A stretch of 64,000 bases of DNA from Martinezella dioscoreae (GTDB lineage: Bacteria; Pseudomonadota; Alphaproteobacteria; Rhizobiales; Rhizobiaceae), in contig NZ_BLAJ01000004.1 in the NCBI RefSeq assembly GCF_009176305.1, positions 372,001 through 436,000 on the forward strand. Direction: 5' to 3'. Shown piece after piece: positions 1-8,315 of this stretch. Made by a program: the position numbers and the translations under genes. The notes under the pieces are model-generated. The model was given only the letters and a program-made list of their open reading frames with translations. It was not told the DNA's origin and did not search any database. The number at the start of each line of letters is the position of its first letter. The stretch's first letter is position 1.

Positions 1-585
1 CCCGGCACAATCGATATCGCCCGATTTTATCAGGAGCTCGATCGTCATTGGCGGCCGGGAAGCGTCGCATTCGATGATGTGTGCCTTGCCTACAAGGATC
101 GTCAGTATGTCACGCAGCGCCCGCATCCGGACGTCCGCTTCCATTCGCTCTATCGCGGTTCGGCAATGGGCGGAGCATTCGGCGTGGCAATCGGCGCTAA
201 GCTCGCGAAACCGGACGCGACGGTCTTCGCTTTTACGGGTGATGGCTGCTTCCGGCTGATTGCCGGTTGCCTGGCCGAAGCCCGATCATTGGGGCTCGTC
301 CTGTTCGTGCTGGACAACGGCGCGCTTGGCATCATGGTGCAGGGCCTGCCCGTGGTCATTCCCGACTATTCGTCCGATCGCTACCACAGCGATCTGCACC
401 GCATCGACTTTGGATCGATGGCGCGCGCATGCGGTTGGGAAAGCCGCAAGCTGGCGCCGGATCTTAGCAACCTGGCCGAGATCATGCGCGAGAGCTACGG
501 CCCTGGTCGCTCATCCATCCTGGTCGAGGTGCCCGTCGACGCAGAGCAGGTGGTGGGACAAAACCCGCGGGCCAACAACCTGTAG
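1..585 (+). CDS. Thiamine-diphosphate-dependent enzyme, C-terminal part (5' end outside window)
   Basis: The reading frame is open from base 1 to a TAG at 585, so only the C-terminal ~194 residues are present. They form the TPP-binding (PP) domain of the acetolactate synthase/pyruvate oxidase superfamily. The ThDP/Mg motif is seen as GDG (in FTGDGCFR) followed about 25 residues later by LDNGALG. An SLYRGSAMGGAFGVAIGAKL stretch precedes it, typical of the segment before the GDG loop. The superfamily decarboxylates or ligates 2-keto acids, but the substrate cannot be read from this end. The next gene is on the opposite strand, so this gene ends its operon. Confidence 0.85.
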   Translation, partial: PGTIDIARFYQELDRHWRPGSVAFDDVCLAYKDRQYVTQRPHPDVRFHSLYRGSAMGGAFGVAIGAKLAKPDATVFAFTGDGCFRLIAGCLAEARSLGLVLFVLDNGALGIMVQGLPVVIPDYSSDRYHSDLHRIDFGSMARACGWESRKLAPDLSNLAEIMRESYGPGRSSILVEVPVDAEQVVGQNPRANNL

Positions 586-607
586 TCCCCAAGCGGTCGA
601 TGCCAGA

Positions 608-841
608 TCAATGCAATGGTGTCGAAGGCGTCATCTCCATGTCACCGATGACCGTATCGAAATAGTTGTCGGCGATTTCGAGCAGAGCTTCCGCTATGCA
701 CTGAGGTTCCGATCCATCTTGCAGGAGATCCTGCACGGCCGCATCGATTGTCCGCTGGAGTTGCTCGTGGCATTGCTGCTTCGATTGATCCGCAAAACCG
801 ATCAGCCATTGCTTAGCTGGCATGACGATGCTCTCCTCCAT
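608..841 (-). CDS. Small hypothetical protein (77 aa)
   Basis: A 77-residue protein, acidic in its second half, with Cys at two places and no signal peptide or membrane segment. I do not recognise a family. The ATG at 841 is preceded by GAGGAG-like bases read on the minus strand (CATGGAGGAGAG overlaps the start), and an alternative ATG lies at 823. Composition is like that of a real small helical protein (AIDAAVQDLLQDG, IAEALLEIADNYF). It is convergent with the preceding ThDP enzyme gene. It could be a spurious ORF; conservation in relatives would decide. Confidence 0.45.
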   Translation of the reverse strand: MEESIVMPAKQWLIGFADQSKQQCHEQLQRTIDAAVQDLLQDGSEPQCIAEALLEIADNYFDTVIGDMEMTPSTPLH

Positions 842-1035
842 GACGACAGACGTCCATATTTATCGACAAGGTATAGCGCGGGTGAGCGCAGGCAACCGCT
901 GCAAGGCTATTTTTCAAGCGAAGTACCATCATTTGCTCGCCGTTACGAATGAGCAATTCTCCTATTCTAGGAATGGTTGTAGCGCTTGGGAGCGGCCGCC
1001 GTGCATTTCAATAAGCCTCGCGGCAGTGGTCACGT

Positions 1036-1059
1036 ACCCACATATGTGCTAATGTGGGT
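1036..1059. promoter_or_regulatory. Inverted-repeat operator upstream of the toxin-antitoxin pair
   Basis: ACCCACAT (1036-1043) and ATGTGGGT (1052-1059) are a perfect 8-bp inverted repeat with an 8-nt spacer; an internal palindrome CACATATGTG lies at 1040-1049. The repeat ends 17 nt before the antitoxin ATG at 1077. Ribbon-helix-helix antitoxins of the ParD family bind such repeats and autorepress their operon, so this is the likely operator. The role is inferred from position and symmetry. Confidence 0.6.
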
Positions 1060-1076
1060 CTTGAGGAGCACGCTAG

Positions 1077-1328
1077 ATGAGCCGTTTAACGATCGACATG
1101 ACAGACCAGCAACATCAAAGCCTAAAGGCGATGGCCGCTTTGCAGGGTAAGACAATCAAACAGTATGCACTTGAGCGTCTCTTTCCCGGGGATATAGATG
1201 GAGATCGAGCCTGGGAGGAGTTAAAGATGTTGATGAATACGCGCATCAATGATGGGCTCGCCGGAAAACTGTCGACTAAAACCGTAGGTGACATCCTCGA
1301 TGAGGAAATTGCCGAGGATCGTGCTTGA
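1077..1328 (+). CDS. ParD-like type II antitoxin (83 aa)
   Basis: Short N-terminal ribbon-helix-helix segment (MSRLTIDMTDQQHQSLKAMA, then LQGKTIKQYALERLF) followed by an acidic C-terminal tail ending DEEIAEDRA. This layout, DNA-binding head and toxin-wrapping tail, is that of ParD/RHH antitoxins. A good ribosome site (TGAGGAG) sits 8 nt before the ATG. The stop overlaps the toxin start (TTGA), as expected for translationally coupled antitoxin-toxin pairs. The perfect inverted repeat just upstream suggests autoregulation. The partner toxin gene is interrupted by a nonsense codon, so the antitoxin may be acting alone. Confidence 0.85.
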   Translation: MSRLTIDMTDQQHQSLKAMAALQGKTIKQYALERLFPGDIDGDRAWEELKMLMNTRINDGLAGKLSTKTVGDILDEEIAEDRA

Positions 1329-1636
1329 CGGCTTACATTCTTACCGCGGATGCAGAATCGGATCTGCGATCTGTAATCCGCTACACGCATGCGCAATGGG
1401 GTGCCGCTCAGGTGCGCTGGTACATCGCGGCTTTGGAGCGAGGTTTTGCGAATTTTGCCGAGGGTAAGGGTCCTTTTAAGGATATGAGTGCGCTTTATCC
1501 GGCATTGTGAATGGCGCGATGTGAACACTACTATGTCTTTTGTCTGCTTCGCGAAGATGCGCCTGCACTGATCGTGGCGATTTTTCATGAACGAATGGAT
1601 TTGATGAAGCGATTGGCTAGCCGTCTGAACGAATGA
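1325..1636 (+). pseudogene. ParE/RelE-family toxin interrupted by an in-frame TGA
   Basis: Begins with TTG overlapping the antitoxin stop. The first 61 codons read as a ParE toxin N-terminus (LTADAESDLRSVIRYTHAQW, then a glycine-rich middle and ALYPAL). A TGA then occurs at 1508-1510. The same frame continues without a shift as MARCEHYYVFCLLREDAPAL and IVAIFHERMDLMKRLASRLN to a TGA at 1634-1636. This is the expected C-terminal half of ParE (the RxxxHYVF strand and the Ile-x-HERMD end). A full toxin would be 103 residues. The simplest reading is a CGA-to-TGA nonsense mutation at codon 62, so the toxin is probably inactive unless the stop is read through or the two halves assemble. Confidence 0.8.
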
Positions 1637-1987
1637 TCTTTGGGCGAAGGCGAGATGTCTTGCAGATGGTGGAGGTGGTCGGATAGGATCACGCATCAAG
1701 CCCAGTCGTTGTCCGATCGATCTACGCACCGTCGTCGCGATCCCGTTACATATGCAAGCCACGTGCGCGCCGATGTGTTGAAATTGCTGGCGCCTCCGGT
1801 TGGCGTCCGCGGGCGTGTCGCATTGAATGGATCAGCGCCGAATCGAAATATGGTAGGCGGCGGGATGTATATACCCGCAAAGTCACCGCCCCCGCGGTGA
1901 GTTCACCTGGAAGTGCCCGTAAAAAATCCCGCTGAAAACCATCGCTGCCGGAAATCGCCCCGCTGATTTTGGCAACAAAGCCATCTA
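1637..1987. other. Intergenic stretch with no recognisable gene
   Basis: About 350 bases between the broken toxin gene and the repeated element upstream of the glycan cluster. Open frames here are short and unrecognised on both strands. A GC-rich inverted segment (CACCGCCCCCGCGGTG, 1887-1902) could form a hairpin, but it lacks a T-run. I see no confident promoter or RNA. Confidence 0.4.
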
Positions 1988-2207
1988 CATCGGACTAAAG
2001 TCTGGTTTGTGATCGGACCTAGGGCCGAGGACGCAATCTTTGGTCCTAATGCCATGGATTGCCCCGACCTTTGCGCCAGTTGTTTCCCGCGAGGGAAGCG
2101 GCGGGATATTCGGCCGCTGTCGTAGTGCATGCGGAGAGATCGATGAATATGAACGGCGCCCGTGAAAGCGGCACCCCAGCCCCGGCATTCACCAATGCTT
2201 CCGTCGG
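1988..2207 (+). repeat. Left copy of the ~220-bp upstream element, inverted with respect to the right copy
   Basis: This stretch matches the reverse complement of 11526-11746 at roughly 80-85% by eye, with one 1-nt indel. Each copy lies just upstream of an operon and in the same orientation relative to it: this one before the glycosyltransferase at 2243. Three related 12-mers occur with fixed spacing: GGACTAAAGTCT (1992-2003), GGACCTAGGGCC (2015-2026) and GGTCCTAATGCC (2042-2053), centres 23 and 27 bp apart. The best-kept blocks are the third box and its flanks, TTTGCGCCAGTTGTTTCC, and GTGCATGCGGAGA. It is probably a duplicated promoter/leader that co-regulates the two arms of the cluster. 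A 38-codon ORF at 2143-2259 has a poor substitution pattern for a peptide. Confidence 0.75.
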
Positions 2208-2242
2208 TAGCTGTATCATCTGCTTCGTCGCCAAGGGTGGCA

Positions 2243-3244
2243 ATGGCTGTGGAAGCTAAGCGAAGGACCACCGTTGCGGTCGTCGTACCGATGTTCAACG
2301 CCGAACGAACGATCGGTGCGACCCTGGCCAGCATCTGTCGCCAGACGCATCAGGAGCTCGATATCATCATTGTCGATGATGGTTCTTCGGATCGATCATT
2401 ATCGATCGTGGCTGAATATGCGAGGCAGGATCGGCGAATTCGGATCCTTCGGCAGGCCAATAGTGGTGTCGCCGTCGCGCGTAACAACGGTGCGGCCGCG
2501 ACCGATGCCGAATTTCTCGCATTTATCGATGCCGACGATTTATGGGCTCCGTCAAAGATCGCACTTCAGTGGCAAGCGCTTGACGTGGGCGGGCCGTCTG
2601 TGGGATTGGCCTATTGCTGGTATGCGCTCATCGACGAACATAGCCGCGTGTTTTCGCTGCATAACCGGCCAAGCCATGAAGGACACGTGCTTCAGCGCAT
2701 GTGCAGAAACAATTTCGTCGGCAACGGCAGTTCGATGCTCATGCGTCGTTCCGCCTTCGAAGACGCCGGGCAGTTCGACCCATCCTTAAGGGCACGCAAC
2801 GCGCAGGGTTGCGAGGATCTTCTGATCTGCCTCAGAATTGCGGAGAATTACGAATTCCGCGTCATACAGCAGCACTTGATCGGCTACCGCATGACGAACA
2901 CGAACATGTCGAGCGACGTCAGGCGGATGCTCTCTTCATGCGAAATCGTCCTCGCCGAGTATCGTGAAAAATATCCTCAGTATGGTAGCGATCTCGATGC
3001 CCATCTGGTCGATATGATCCATTGGCTGGTCGTCAGAGCTTTTGTCAGCGGTCGCTTTTTCGATGGTTGTGATCTGTTTCGGCGATTTCTGGCATTGGAG
3101 CCACGTCAGGCGATTTCGAGCCTGCCAAACATATTGGACGTATATTGCCGTGCCAGGCTGGTTCCCGATTGGCTCAAGGCTCGGCTGAGGGGATTGCAAA
3201 GAAACGCGGAGTTGCGGCCGCTCTATCTGGAGACGGTCCCGTGA
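2243..3244 (+). CDS. Family 2 glycosyltransferase (333 aa)
   Basis: GT-A fold glycosyltransferase: VVVPMFN at residues 14-19, VDDGSSD at 44-50, and the metal/nucleotide-sugar motif DADD at 96-99. ATG 2243 was chosen because AAGGGTGG lies just upstream and the conserved strand starts 10 residues in; the frame is open back to 2162, but that part is not GT-like. It presumably transfers a sugar from a nucleotide donor onto a growing lipid-linked or polysaccharide acceptor at the inner membrane. It is the first gene of a six-gene operon whose next gene starts inside its stop codon (GTGA). Its substrate cannot be told from sequence. Confidence 0.9.
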   Translation: MAVEAKRRTTVAVVVPMFNAERTIGATLASICRQTHQELDIIIVDDGSSDRSLSIVAEYARQDRRIRILRQANSGVAVARNNGAAATDAEFLAFIDADDLWAPSKIALQWQALDVGGPSVGLAYCWYALIDEHSRVFSLHNRPSHEGHVLQRMCRNNFVGNGSSMLMRRSAFEDAGQFDPSLRARNAQGCEDLLICLRIAENYEFRVIQQHLIGYRMTNTNMSSDVRRMLSSCEIVLAEYREKYPQYGSDLDAHLVDMIHWLVVRAFVSGRFFDGCDLFRRFLALEPRQAISSLPNILDVYCRARLVPDWLKARLRGLQRNAELRPLYLETVP

Positions 3245-5064
3245 GGCCGGGCGGTTCGTTTCTCACGCGCCTGCAACGGCTCTTCCGCCTGGCGGAGGCG
3301 CCTGCCTGGGCAGGACCGACCATCATCGGGCTCGGCCTGGCCGCCGCGGTTCTCGAGGGGGCAGGCCTCTTTCTCTTCATTCCCCTCATTCAGAGTCTCG
3401 GTGCCGTAGCGGCGCAGCAGGGAGAATGGCAGCGAATTTTCGACCGGCTGCTCGCGGCCGTTCCACAGAGCCATTTGACGGCATTCCTGGTGGGCGTGTT
3501 GTGCGTCAGTATCCTTCTGAAGAACGCCGTCCATCTCGTCAATATCTGGGTGACCCGGTATATCGACGGTCTCGTTGCGCATCGGCTAAGAGCAAGGGTC
3601 TTCGATCAGACGATAAGCTCGTGCATCGACTACCGGGTGGAAAACAAACGCTCCGATATCATCACGACGATCGCCAACAACACCTGGAAAGTCAGTCAGG
3701 CCTTGAGCCTCGCTTACCGTTTGATGATCTGCTTCTGCACCTTCGCCGTCTTCATGCTGTTGATGCTGCTGATTTCGGTCCGGCTGACCTTCTTCTCGAT
3801 GATGTTTCTGCTCATGGGCGCCATGGCCATTCGCCTGGCCACTCGGCGCGCGGACGAGACCGGCAAGGCCGTTGTCGAGGAAAACAAGCAGTTCGGCCTG
3901 AGGATGTGGGAGAGCATCAACGCTCTGCAATTGATCCGCGCCTTCGCCCAGGAGGACTACGAACGTAACCGCTTCCGGGAGACTTCCGACAATGTGCGGC
4001 GACGCCTTCTGAAGCTCGATATGCTGTGGGCGACACCGGGACCCGTCTCGGAAATCTCGATTACGATCCTGATCGGTGCGCTCGTTCTTGTCGCTCAATC
4101 GGTAGGATTGGGCATTGCCGCACTGGCCGCGTTTCTCTCGCTGCTATATCGTCTGCAAGGCCCAACGCGCGAGTTGCTGCAATCAAAGATCGCGCTCGAT
4201 GGGCTCGCCGGCAGCATCGACGATGTCGACGACTTCCTCCGCACGACGGAGAAGCCTTTTCTCTCGCAGGGGCACGTGCAGGCGCCCGCCTTCAGGAAAG
4301 CCGTCGAATTTCGCAACGTCTCCTTCCGTTATGCGCCTGGTCAGCCGCTTGCGCTGGAGGATGTCTCCTTCAGCATTCCTGCCGGCAAAACAACTGCGAT
4401 CGTCGGCGAATCGGGGGCCGGCAAGTCCACGGTGATGGCGCTGCTCTTTCGCTTCATGGATCCGACATCCGGTGCGATCGTGGCAGACGGCATGCCTCTT
4501 TCCGAATTCGATCTCCGCAGCTGGCGCAAGCGCCTGTCGCTGATGTCGCAGGAGGTCCATCTCTTCAACGACACGATTGCAGCCAACATCGCCTATGGCG
4601 ATCTGGAGGCCGGGCCCGCCGAGATCCGCAAGGCTGCCGAAATCGCCAAGGCGGACGATTTCATCCGCCTGCTTCCGGATGGCTACGGCACACGGATCGG
4701 CGATCAGGGAATGCGCCTGTCGGGCGGGCAAAGGCAGCGCGTGGCCCTTGCGCGAACGATCCTTCGAAATCCCGATATTCTGCTCCTGGACGAGGCGACG
4801 AACGCGCTCGACGCCGAAACCGAACAGGCGTTTCAGCTGGCGCTCGACGAGTACTCACACAACCGCACCGTTGTCGTGATCGCTCACCGGCTCTCGACCG
4901 TTCTGGCCGCCGATCAGATCATCGTCATGACGAAGGGCCGTGTGGTCGAGGCTGGTTCGCCGGATGAGCTCTTCAAGCGGCAGGGACATTTTTCCAGGCT
5001 CCACGAATTTCAGCACGGTCGCCGCGGCGGGCGGGAGTTGGGTGATGAGTTACAAGCTTATTGA
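3241..5064 (+). CDS. MsbA-like ABC exporter, fused membrane and ATPase domains (607 aa)
   Basis: Half-size ABC exporter. The N-terminal ~330 residues hold the six-helix transmembrane domain; the C-terminal ATPase shows Walker A GESGAGKST, signature LSGGQRQRVALAR, Walker B ILLLDEAT and the H-loop IAHRLST. All catalytic motifs are intact. GTG 3241 overlaps the previous stop and has GGAG 8 nt upstream; the frame is open further upstream (from 3145), but that would overlap the previous gene by 100 bases. Proteins of this type flip lipid-linked glycans or export peptides. Position between glycosyltransferases suggests it flips or exports the glycan or glycolipid made by this cluster. It is likely homodimeric in the inner membrane. 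Confidence 0.9.
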   Translation: MRPGGSFLTRLQRLFRLAEAPAWAGPTIIGLGLAAAVLEGAGLFLFIPLIQSLGAVAAQQGEWQRIFDRLLAAVPQSHLTAFLVGVLCVSILLKNAVHLVNIWVTRYIDGLVAHRLRARVFDQTISSCIDYRVENKRSDIITTIANNTWKVSQALSLAYRLMICFCTFAVFMLLMLLISVRLTFFSMMFLLMGAMAIRLATRRADETGKAVVEENKQFGLRMWESINALQLIRAFAQEDYERNRFRETSDNVRRRLLKLDMLWATPGPVSEISITILIGALVLVAQSVGLGIAALAAFLSLLYRLQGPTRELLQSKIALDGLAGSIDDVDDFLRTTEKPFLSQGHVQAPAFRKAVEFRNVSFRYAPGQPLALEDVSFSIPAGKTTAIVGESGAGKSTVMALLFRFMDPTSGAIVADGMPLSEFDLRSWRKRLSLMSQEVHLFNDTIAANIAYGDLEAGPAEIRKAAEIAKADDFIRLLPDGYGTRIGDQGMRLSGGQRQRVALARTILRNPDILLLDEATNALDAETEQAFQLALDEYSHNRTVVVIAHRLSTVLAADQIIVMTKGRVVEAGSPDELFKRQGHFSRLHEFQHGRRGGRELGDELQAY

Positions 5065-6268
5065 TATCGAGTTGTCGAAGCCCCTGGCGCCGATCGAACT
5101 CTCGGCTGAGCAGACCGGTGTCGGCTTGATCGCGCGATGGCAAGGCCGGCTGATCGCATTTGAAATGATCGAGCGACCCGCCGGCTCCATGCTGCCGGCC
5201 GAGAGCCTGAAATCCCTTGCCGATGAGCGATTTGCGGAACGCATCCTCGTCGCGAAGTTGGAGGAGGAGCTGAGGGCGCGCTTGCCGGCGAGCGAGACGA
5301 CGCTGCCCAGTCTCAGCATCGCGATCTGCACCAAGGATCGTGCGCAGCGCCTCTCCCGATTGCTGCGGTCGCTCGATCAGGTTCGGGATGGATCTCCTTT
5401 CCAGTTCGTCGAAATCATCGTGGTCGACAATGCCTCGGTGGATGCGGCCACGCGCGAAGCCGCCGAGAGTTTCCGCGATATCCGCTACGTTTTCGAACCG
5501 AAGGCTGGGTTGGATTTCGCCCGAAACGCCGCCCTTCATGCGGCTTGGGGCGACATTATCGCCTATCTGGACGATGATGTCGTGGTGGACCGCAATTGGC
5601 TTGCAGGCCTTGCCAAGGCGTGCCGCGACAACCCTGGCGTCGGCGGTTTCACCGGCCTCGTGCTGCCGTTTCGTCTCGACACCGAGGCGCAGGTCTTTTT
5701 CGAGCGACGCGGAGGGTTCGGTCGCGGCTTTGCGCGGCGGGAGTTTCACAAGGCGCGCTTTGACAATCCGCTCCATCCCGTTGGCGCCGGCATTCTCGGC
5801 GCCGGCTGCAACATGGCCTTCGACCGCGCGTTGCTGATCGAGCTCGGCGGTTTCGACGAGGCGCTCGATACGGGCGCGCCGCTGCCCGGAGGCGGGGATC
5901 TCGATATCTTTTACCGCGTCCTGCGCTCCGGACGCCCGATGATTTATGAGCCGGAATATGCGGTTTATCACGAGCACCGCGAAACCATTCCGCAGCTCAG
6001 GCGGCAATACTGGACCTGGGGTCTTGGCATGATGGCCTTTCTCGTCAAGAGCTATCGCACCGATAGCGCGATGCGAGCGCGCCATCGCGCCATGGTCCGC
6101 TGGTGGTTCTTCGACCAGTTGAAGGCGCTTGCCCGCGCTGCGCGGCGGCTGCGTGGGCATGAGCTGCGTTTCGGTATCGCGGAGCTGTGGGGCGGAATCT
6201 ACGGCCTTGCCGGTGAATACGATCGCTCGCGCGCCCGTATCAGGTCGATCCGGGAGCGCAATTCATGA
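5045..6268 (+). CDS. Family 2 glycosyltransferase with N-terminal extension (407 aa)
   Basis: The GT2 catalytic domain starts at about residue 89 (SLSIAICTKDR), with VVDNAS near 127-132 and the metal motif DDD at 176-178. A later GAGCNMAF and GGGDLDIFYR segment forms the acceptor side (the ED/GD-type base region). The first ~85 residues are an extension of unknown role. ATG 5045 sits inside the end of the ABC gene (20-bp overlap) with GGGAG upstream. The next gene encodes a clear paralog: both share the extension-plus-GT2 layout and the FTGLVLP and RLDT segments. The two probably arose by tandem duplication and add successive sugars. Confidence 0.88.
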   Translation: MSYKLIDIELSKPLAPIELSAEQTGVGLIARWQGRLIAFEMIERPAGSMLPAESLKSLADERFAERILVAKLEEELRARLPASETTLPSLSIAICTKDRAQRLSRLLRSLDQVRDGSPFQFVEIIVVDNASVDAATREAAESFRDIRYVFEPKAGLDFARNAALHAAWGDIIAYLDDDVVVDRNWLAGLAKACRDNPGVGGFTGLVLPFRLDTEAQVFFERRGGFGRGFARREFHKARFDNPLHPVGAGILGAGCNMAFDRALLIELGGFDEALDTGAPLPGGGDLDIFYRVLRSGRPMIYEPEYAVYHEHRETIPQLRRQYWTWGLGMMAFLVKSYRTDSAMRARHRAMVRWWFFDQLKALARAARRLRGHELRFGIAELWGGIYGLAGEYDRSRARIRSIRERNS

Positions 6269-7578
6269 CGACAGAACGTTTTGAGGTGAGGCATGTCGAT
6301 CTTGCCGCTGCGGATATCGGCGGCGCTCGTGCGCCCGCATTGTCGATCTTCTGGTGGAAGGACCTGCCGCTCGGGGCACGGGCATCCCTGGAGGACGAGC
6401 TACCTCACGGTGCCTCTCAATTGCGCCAGCTTGCTGCCGAACATGCGGCCGCACAACTCCAAGCGCGCAGCGTCGGGCTGGGCGCGCCGTTGCGTGCCAC
6501 CTATGAAGGACAGCCCAAGCCCGCGCTCTCGCTGGAGACCGCGCTTGAATCGGAAAATCTGGTAGAGACGCTCGATGCGATCGCAATTCCATCCTCGGCT
6601 TCGGCGCGGGATGTCTCCGTGATCGTCTGCACCCGTGATCGTGGTCCGGCCCTGAGCAAATGTCTGGCCAGCCTCGCAGCGCAACGCAGCGCTCCGGGCG
6701 AGGTCGTCATCGTCGACAATTCCGAAGACGGGAACGCCAGGGACATCTGCAGGCAATTCCCCGATTTTCGCTATGTCCACGAGCCCCATGCCGGTCTAAG
6801 TCGAGCCCGGAACACTGGGATTCAAGCGAGCCAGTTTGATATCGTCGCTTTCACCGATGACGACGTCGAAGCCCATCCGGGCTGGACCGCGGAGATCGCG
6901 CGTGCCTTTGCGCAACGGAATGTCGTCGACGCGTTCACCGGTCTTGTGCTGCCGGCGCGTCTCGATACGGCGGCGCAATGCTCCTTTCAGTTCACCATGG
7001 GCGGCTTTGGCTCCACCTTTGTGCCGCTCACCTTCGACAGGCGTTTCTTTGAGGAGACGCGGCCGAGCGGAGCCCATGTCTGGAAGATCGGCGCCGGTGC
7101 CAACATGGCCTTTCGACGCTGCGTATTCGAGCGGGTTGGCCTCTTTGACGAACGCCTTGGCGCGGGGGCGGCGGGATGCTCTGAGGATTCGGAGCTTTGG
7201 TACCGACTGTTGGCGGCCGGCGGCGTATGCCTCTACGAACCCCGGGCCGTTGTCTTCCACCACCATCGTAGCGACTGGCCCGGCCTCAAGCGGCAGATCA
7301 AAGCCTATATGAAGGGCCATGTCGCAGCCCTTGTGACGCAATACGATAATTTCGGCGATCGCGGAAACATCGTGCGCATCGGCAAGCAGCTGCCGGTCTA
7401 TTTTGCCAAGACCTTCGTCAAGGCGCTTTTCGAAGGGCCTCCGGGCAGGCGCGGAATTTTGGCGGCCGAAGTAGAGGGCTGGCTCGCCGGCCTGCAGTTT
7501 CTCCTGCGCTTCGGCTGGAGAATGCGGCGAACCCCGATGGGGACCGCTGCTAAGGCTGAAAAGGGAATATCGCGATGA
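6265..7578 (+). CDS. Family 2 glycosyltransferase, paralog of the preceding gene (437 aa)
   Basis: GT2 domain from about residue 116 (DVSVIVCTRDR), VIVDNSED at 148-155, metal motif DDD at 198-200, and a GAGANMAFRR plus CSEDSELWYRLL acceptor region. The N-terminal ~110 residues are an extension like that of the upstream paralog. The start overlaps the previous stop (ATGA), so translation is probably coupled. The tail after residue ~370 contains a hydrophobic/amphipathic stretch that may attach the enzyme to the membrane. It acts in assembly of the cluster's glycan; donor and acceptor are unknown. Confidence 0.88.
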   Translation: MTTERFEVRHVDLAAADIGGARAPALSIFWWKDLPLGARASLEDELPHGASQLRQLAAEHAAAQLQARSVGLGAPLRATYEGQPKPALSLETALESENLVETLDAIAIPSSASARDVSVIVCTRDRGPALSKCLASLAAQRSAPGEVVIVDNSEDGNARDICRQFPDFRYVHEPHAGLSRARNTGIQASQFDIVAFTDDDVEAHPGWTAEIARAFAQRNVVDAFTGLVLPARLDTAAQCSFQFTMGGFGSTFVPLTFDRRFFEETRPSGAHVWKIGAGANMAFRRCVFERVGLFDERLGAGAAGCSEDSELWYRLLAAGGVCLYEPRAVVFHHHRSDWPGLKRQIKAYMKGHVAALVTQYDNFGDRGNIVRIGKQLPVYFAKTFVKALFEGPPGRRGILAAEVEGWLAGLQFLLRFGWRMRRTPMGTAAKAEKGISR

Positions 7579-8315
7579 TCAAGAAAGCAGCGCTTGGCCA
7601 GTTTCTGTCCGGAAACCCTTATCCGAACGGCTTGACGGATGGTCTGTTTTATCGCGAAAAGATGCGCGCCATCCATCGGGTGGCGCCGGCGGAAACCGGA
7701 GGCACCGGACGGGTGCTGGAAATCGGCGGCGGTCGCAGCGGTCTTGCCAGCATCCTTTATCCGCAAGCCGAAATCGTCACGCTCGATATCGACCCTGAAC
7801 TGGCCGACCATCAGCCGTCCTGGGCGAAATCGACCTTCATTTGCGGCGACGCCTGCTCGCTGCCAATGGATGACGACAGTTTCGATATCGTCACCATGTT
7901 CGACGTGCTGGAGCACATCGAGGACGACCGCCGCGCAGCGCAGGAGGCGCTGCGGGTGGTACGGCCGGGCGGATATGTCCTGATCTCCACCCCCGAGATC
8001 AATTGGCATTATCCCTATTTCAGCGTCATGAAACGCCATTGTCCGCATGAAAGCGAACTGATGCGCGAATGGGGCCATGTCAGGCGGGGATACCGGGACC
8101 CGGAACTCGCGGCCCTTTTCGACAGACGCCCGGAACGGCGCGCCACCTTCATCAACGCCGCCACCGCGTTTTTCCACGACGTTTCGTTTTCCCGCATCGG
8201 ACGCCGTCGTCGCAAGGTCCTCTATGCGCTGGCCGCGCCCGTGACCTTTCTCGGTTACTTGATGCACCGGCCATCCACGCGTGGCACCGAGACGGCCTTT
8301 GCCTGGCGCAAATGA
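7575..8315 (+). CDS. Class I SAM-dependent methyltransferase (246 aa)
   Basis: Rossmann-fold methyltransferase: motif I VLEIGGGRSG, acidic strand 2 end TLDIDPE, motif with GDACSLPMDDDSFDIV, and post-motif FDVLEHIEDDRRA followed by LRVVRPGGYVLISTPE. This is the Methyltransf_11/UbiE-like pattern. ATG overlaps the preceding stop (ATGA). In a glycan operon such enzymes often O-methylate a sugar or cap a chain end, but that is inference; a role on a lipid carrier is also possible. The C-terminal ~60 residues are basic and include a hydrophobic stretch (LYALAAPVTFLGYLM), which suggests membrane association. Confidence 0.85.
   Translation: MIKKAALGQFLSGNPYPNGLTDGLFYREKMRAIHRVAPAETGGTGRVLEIGGGRSGLASILYPQAEIVTLDIDPELADHQPSWAKSTFICGDACSLPMDDDSFDIVTMFDVLEHIEDDRRAAQEALRVVRPGGYVLISTPEINWHYPYFSVMKRHCPHESELMREWGHVRRGYRDPELAALFDRRPERRATFINAATAFFHDVSFSRIGRRRRKVLYALAAPVTFLGYLMHRPSTRGTETAFAWRK

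Noticed and set aside
1508..1510. TGA in the ParE gene as a selenocysteine or recoded codon
   Set aside because: ParE toxins need no selenocysteine, no SECIS-like hairpin is evident downstream, and CGA-to-TGA is a simple nonsense change.
1887..1902. CACCGCCCCCGCGGTG as a terminator or repeat unit
   Set aside because: A short, imperfect GC-rich inverted segment with no T-run and no second copy seen.
2059..2259. 66-codon ORF across the left repeated element as a gene
   Set aside because: Only the part from 2143 has a counterpart in the right copy, and the changes between copies are almost all nonsynonymous.
4973..6160. 395-codon minus-strand ORF under the ABC/GT2 genes
   Set aside because: It is antisense to genes with clear family motifs, has shadow-like composition rich in Arg/Ala/Asp/Gly and no recognisable domain.
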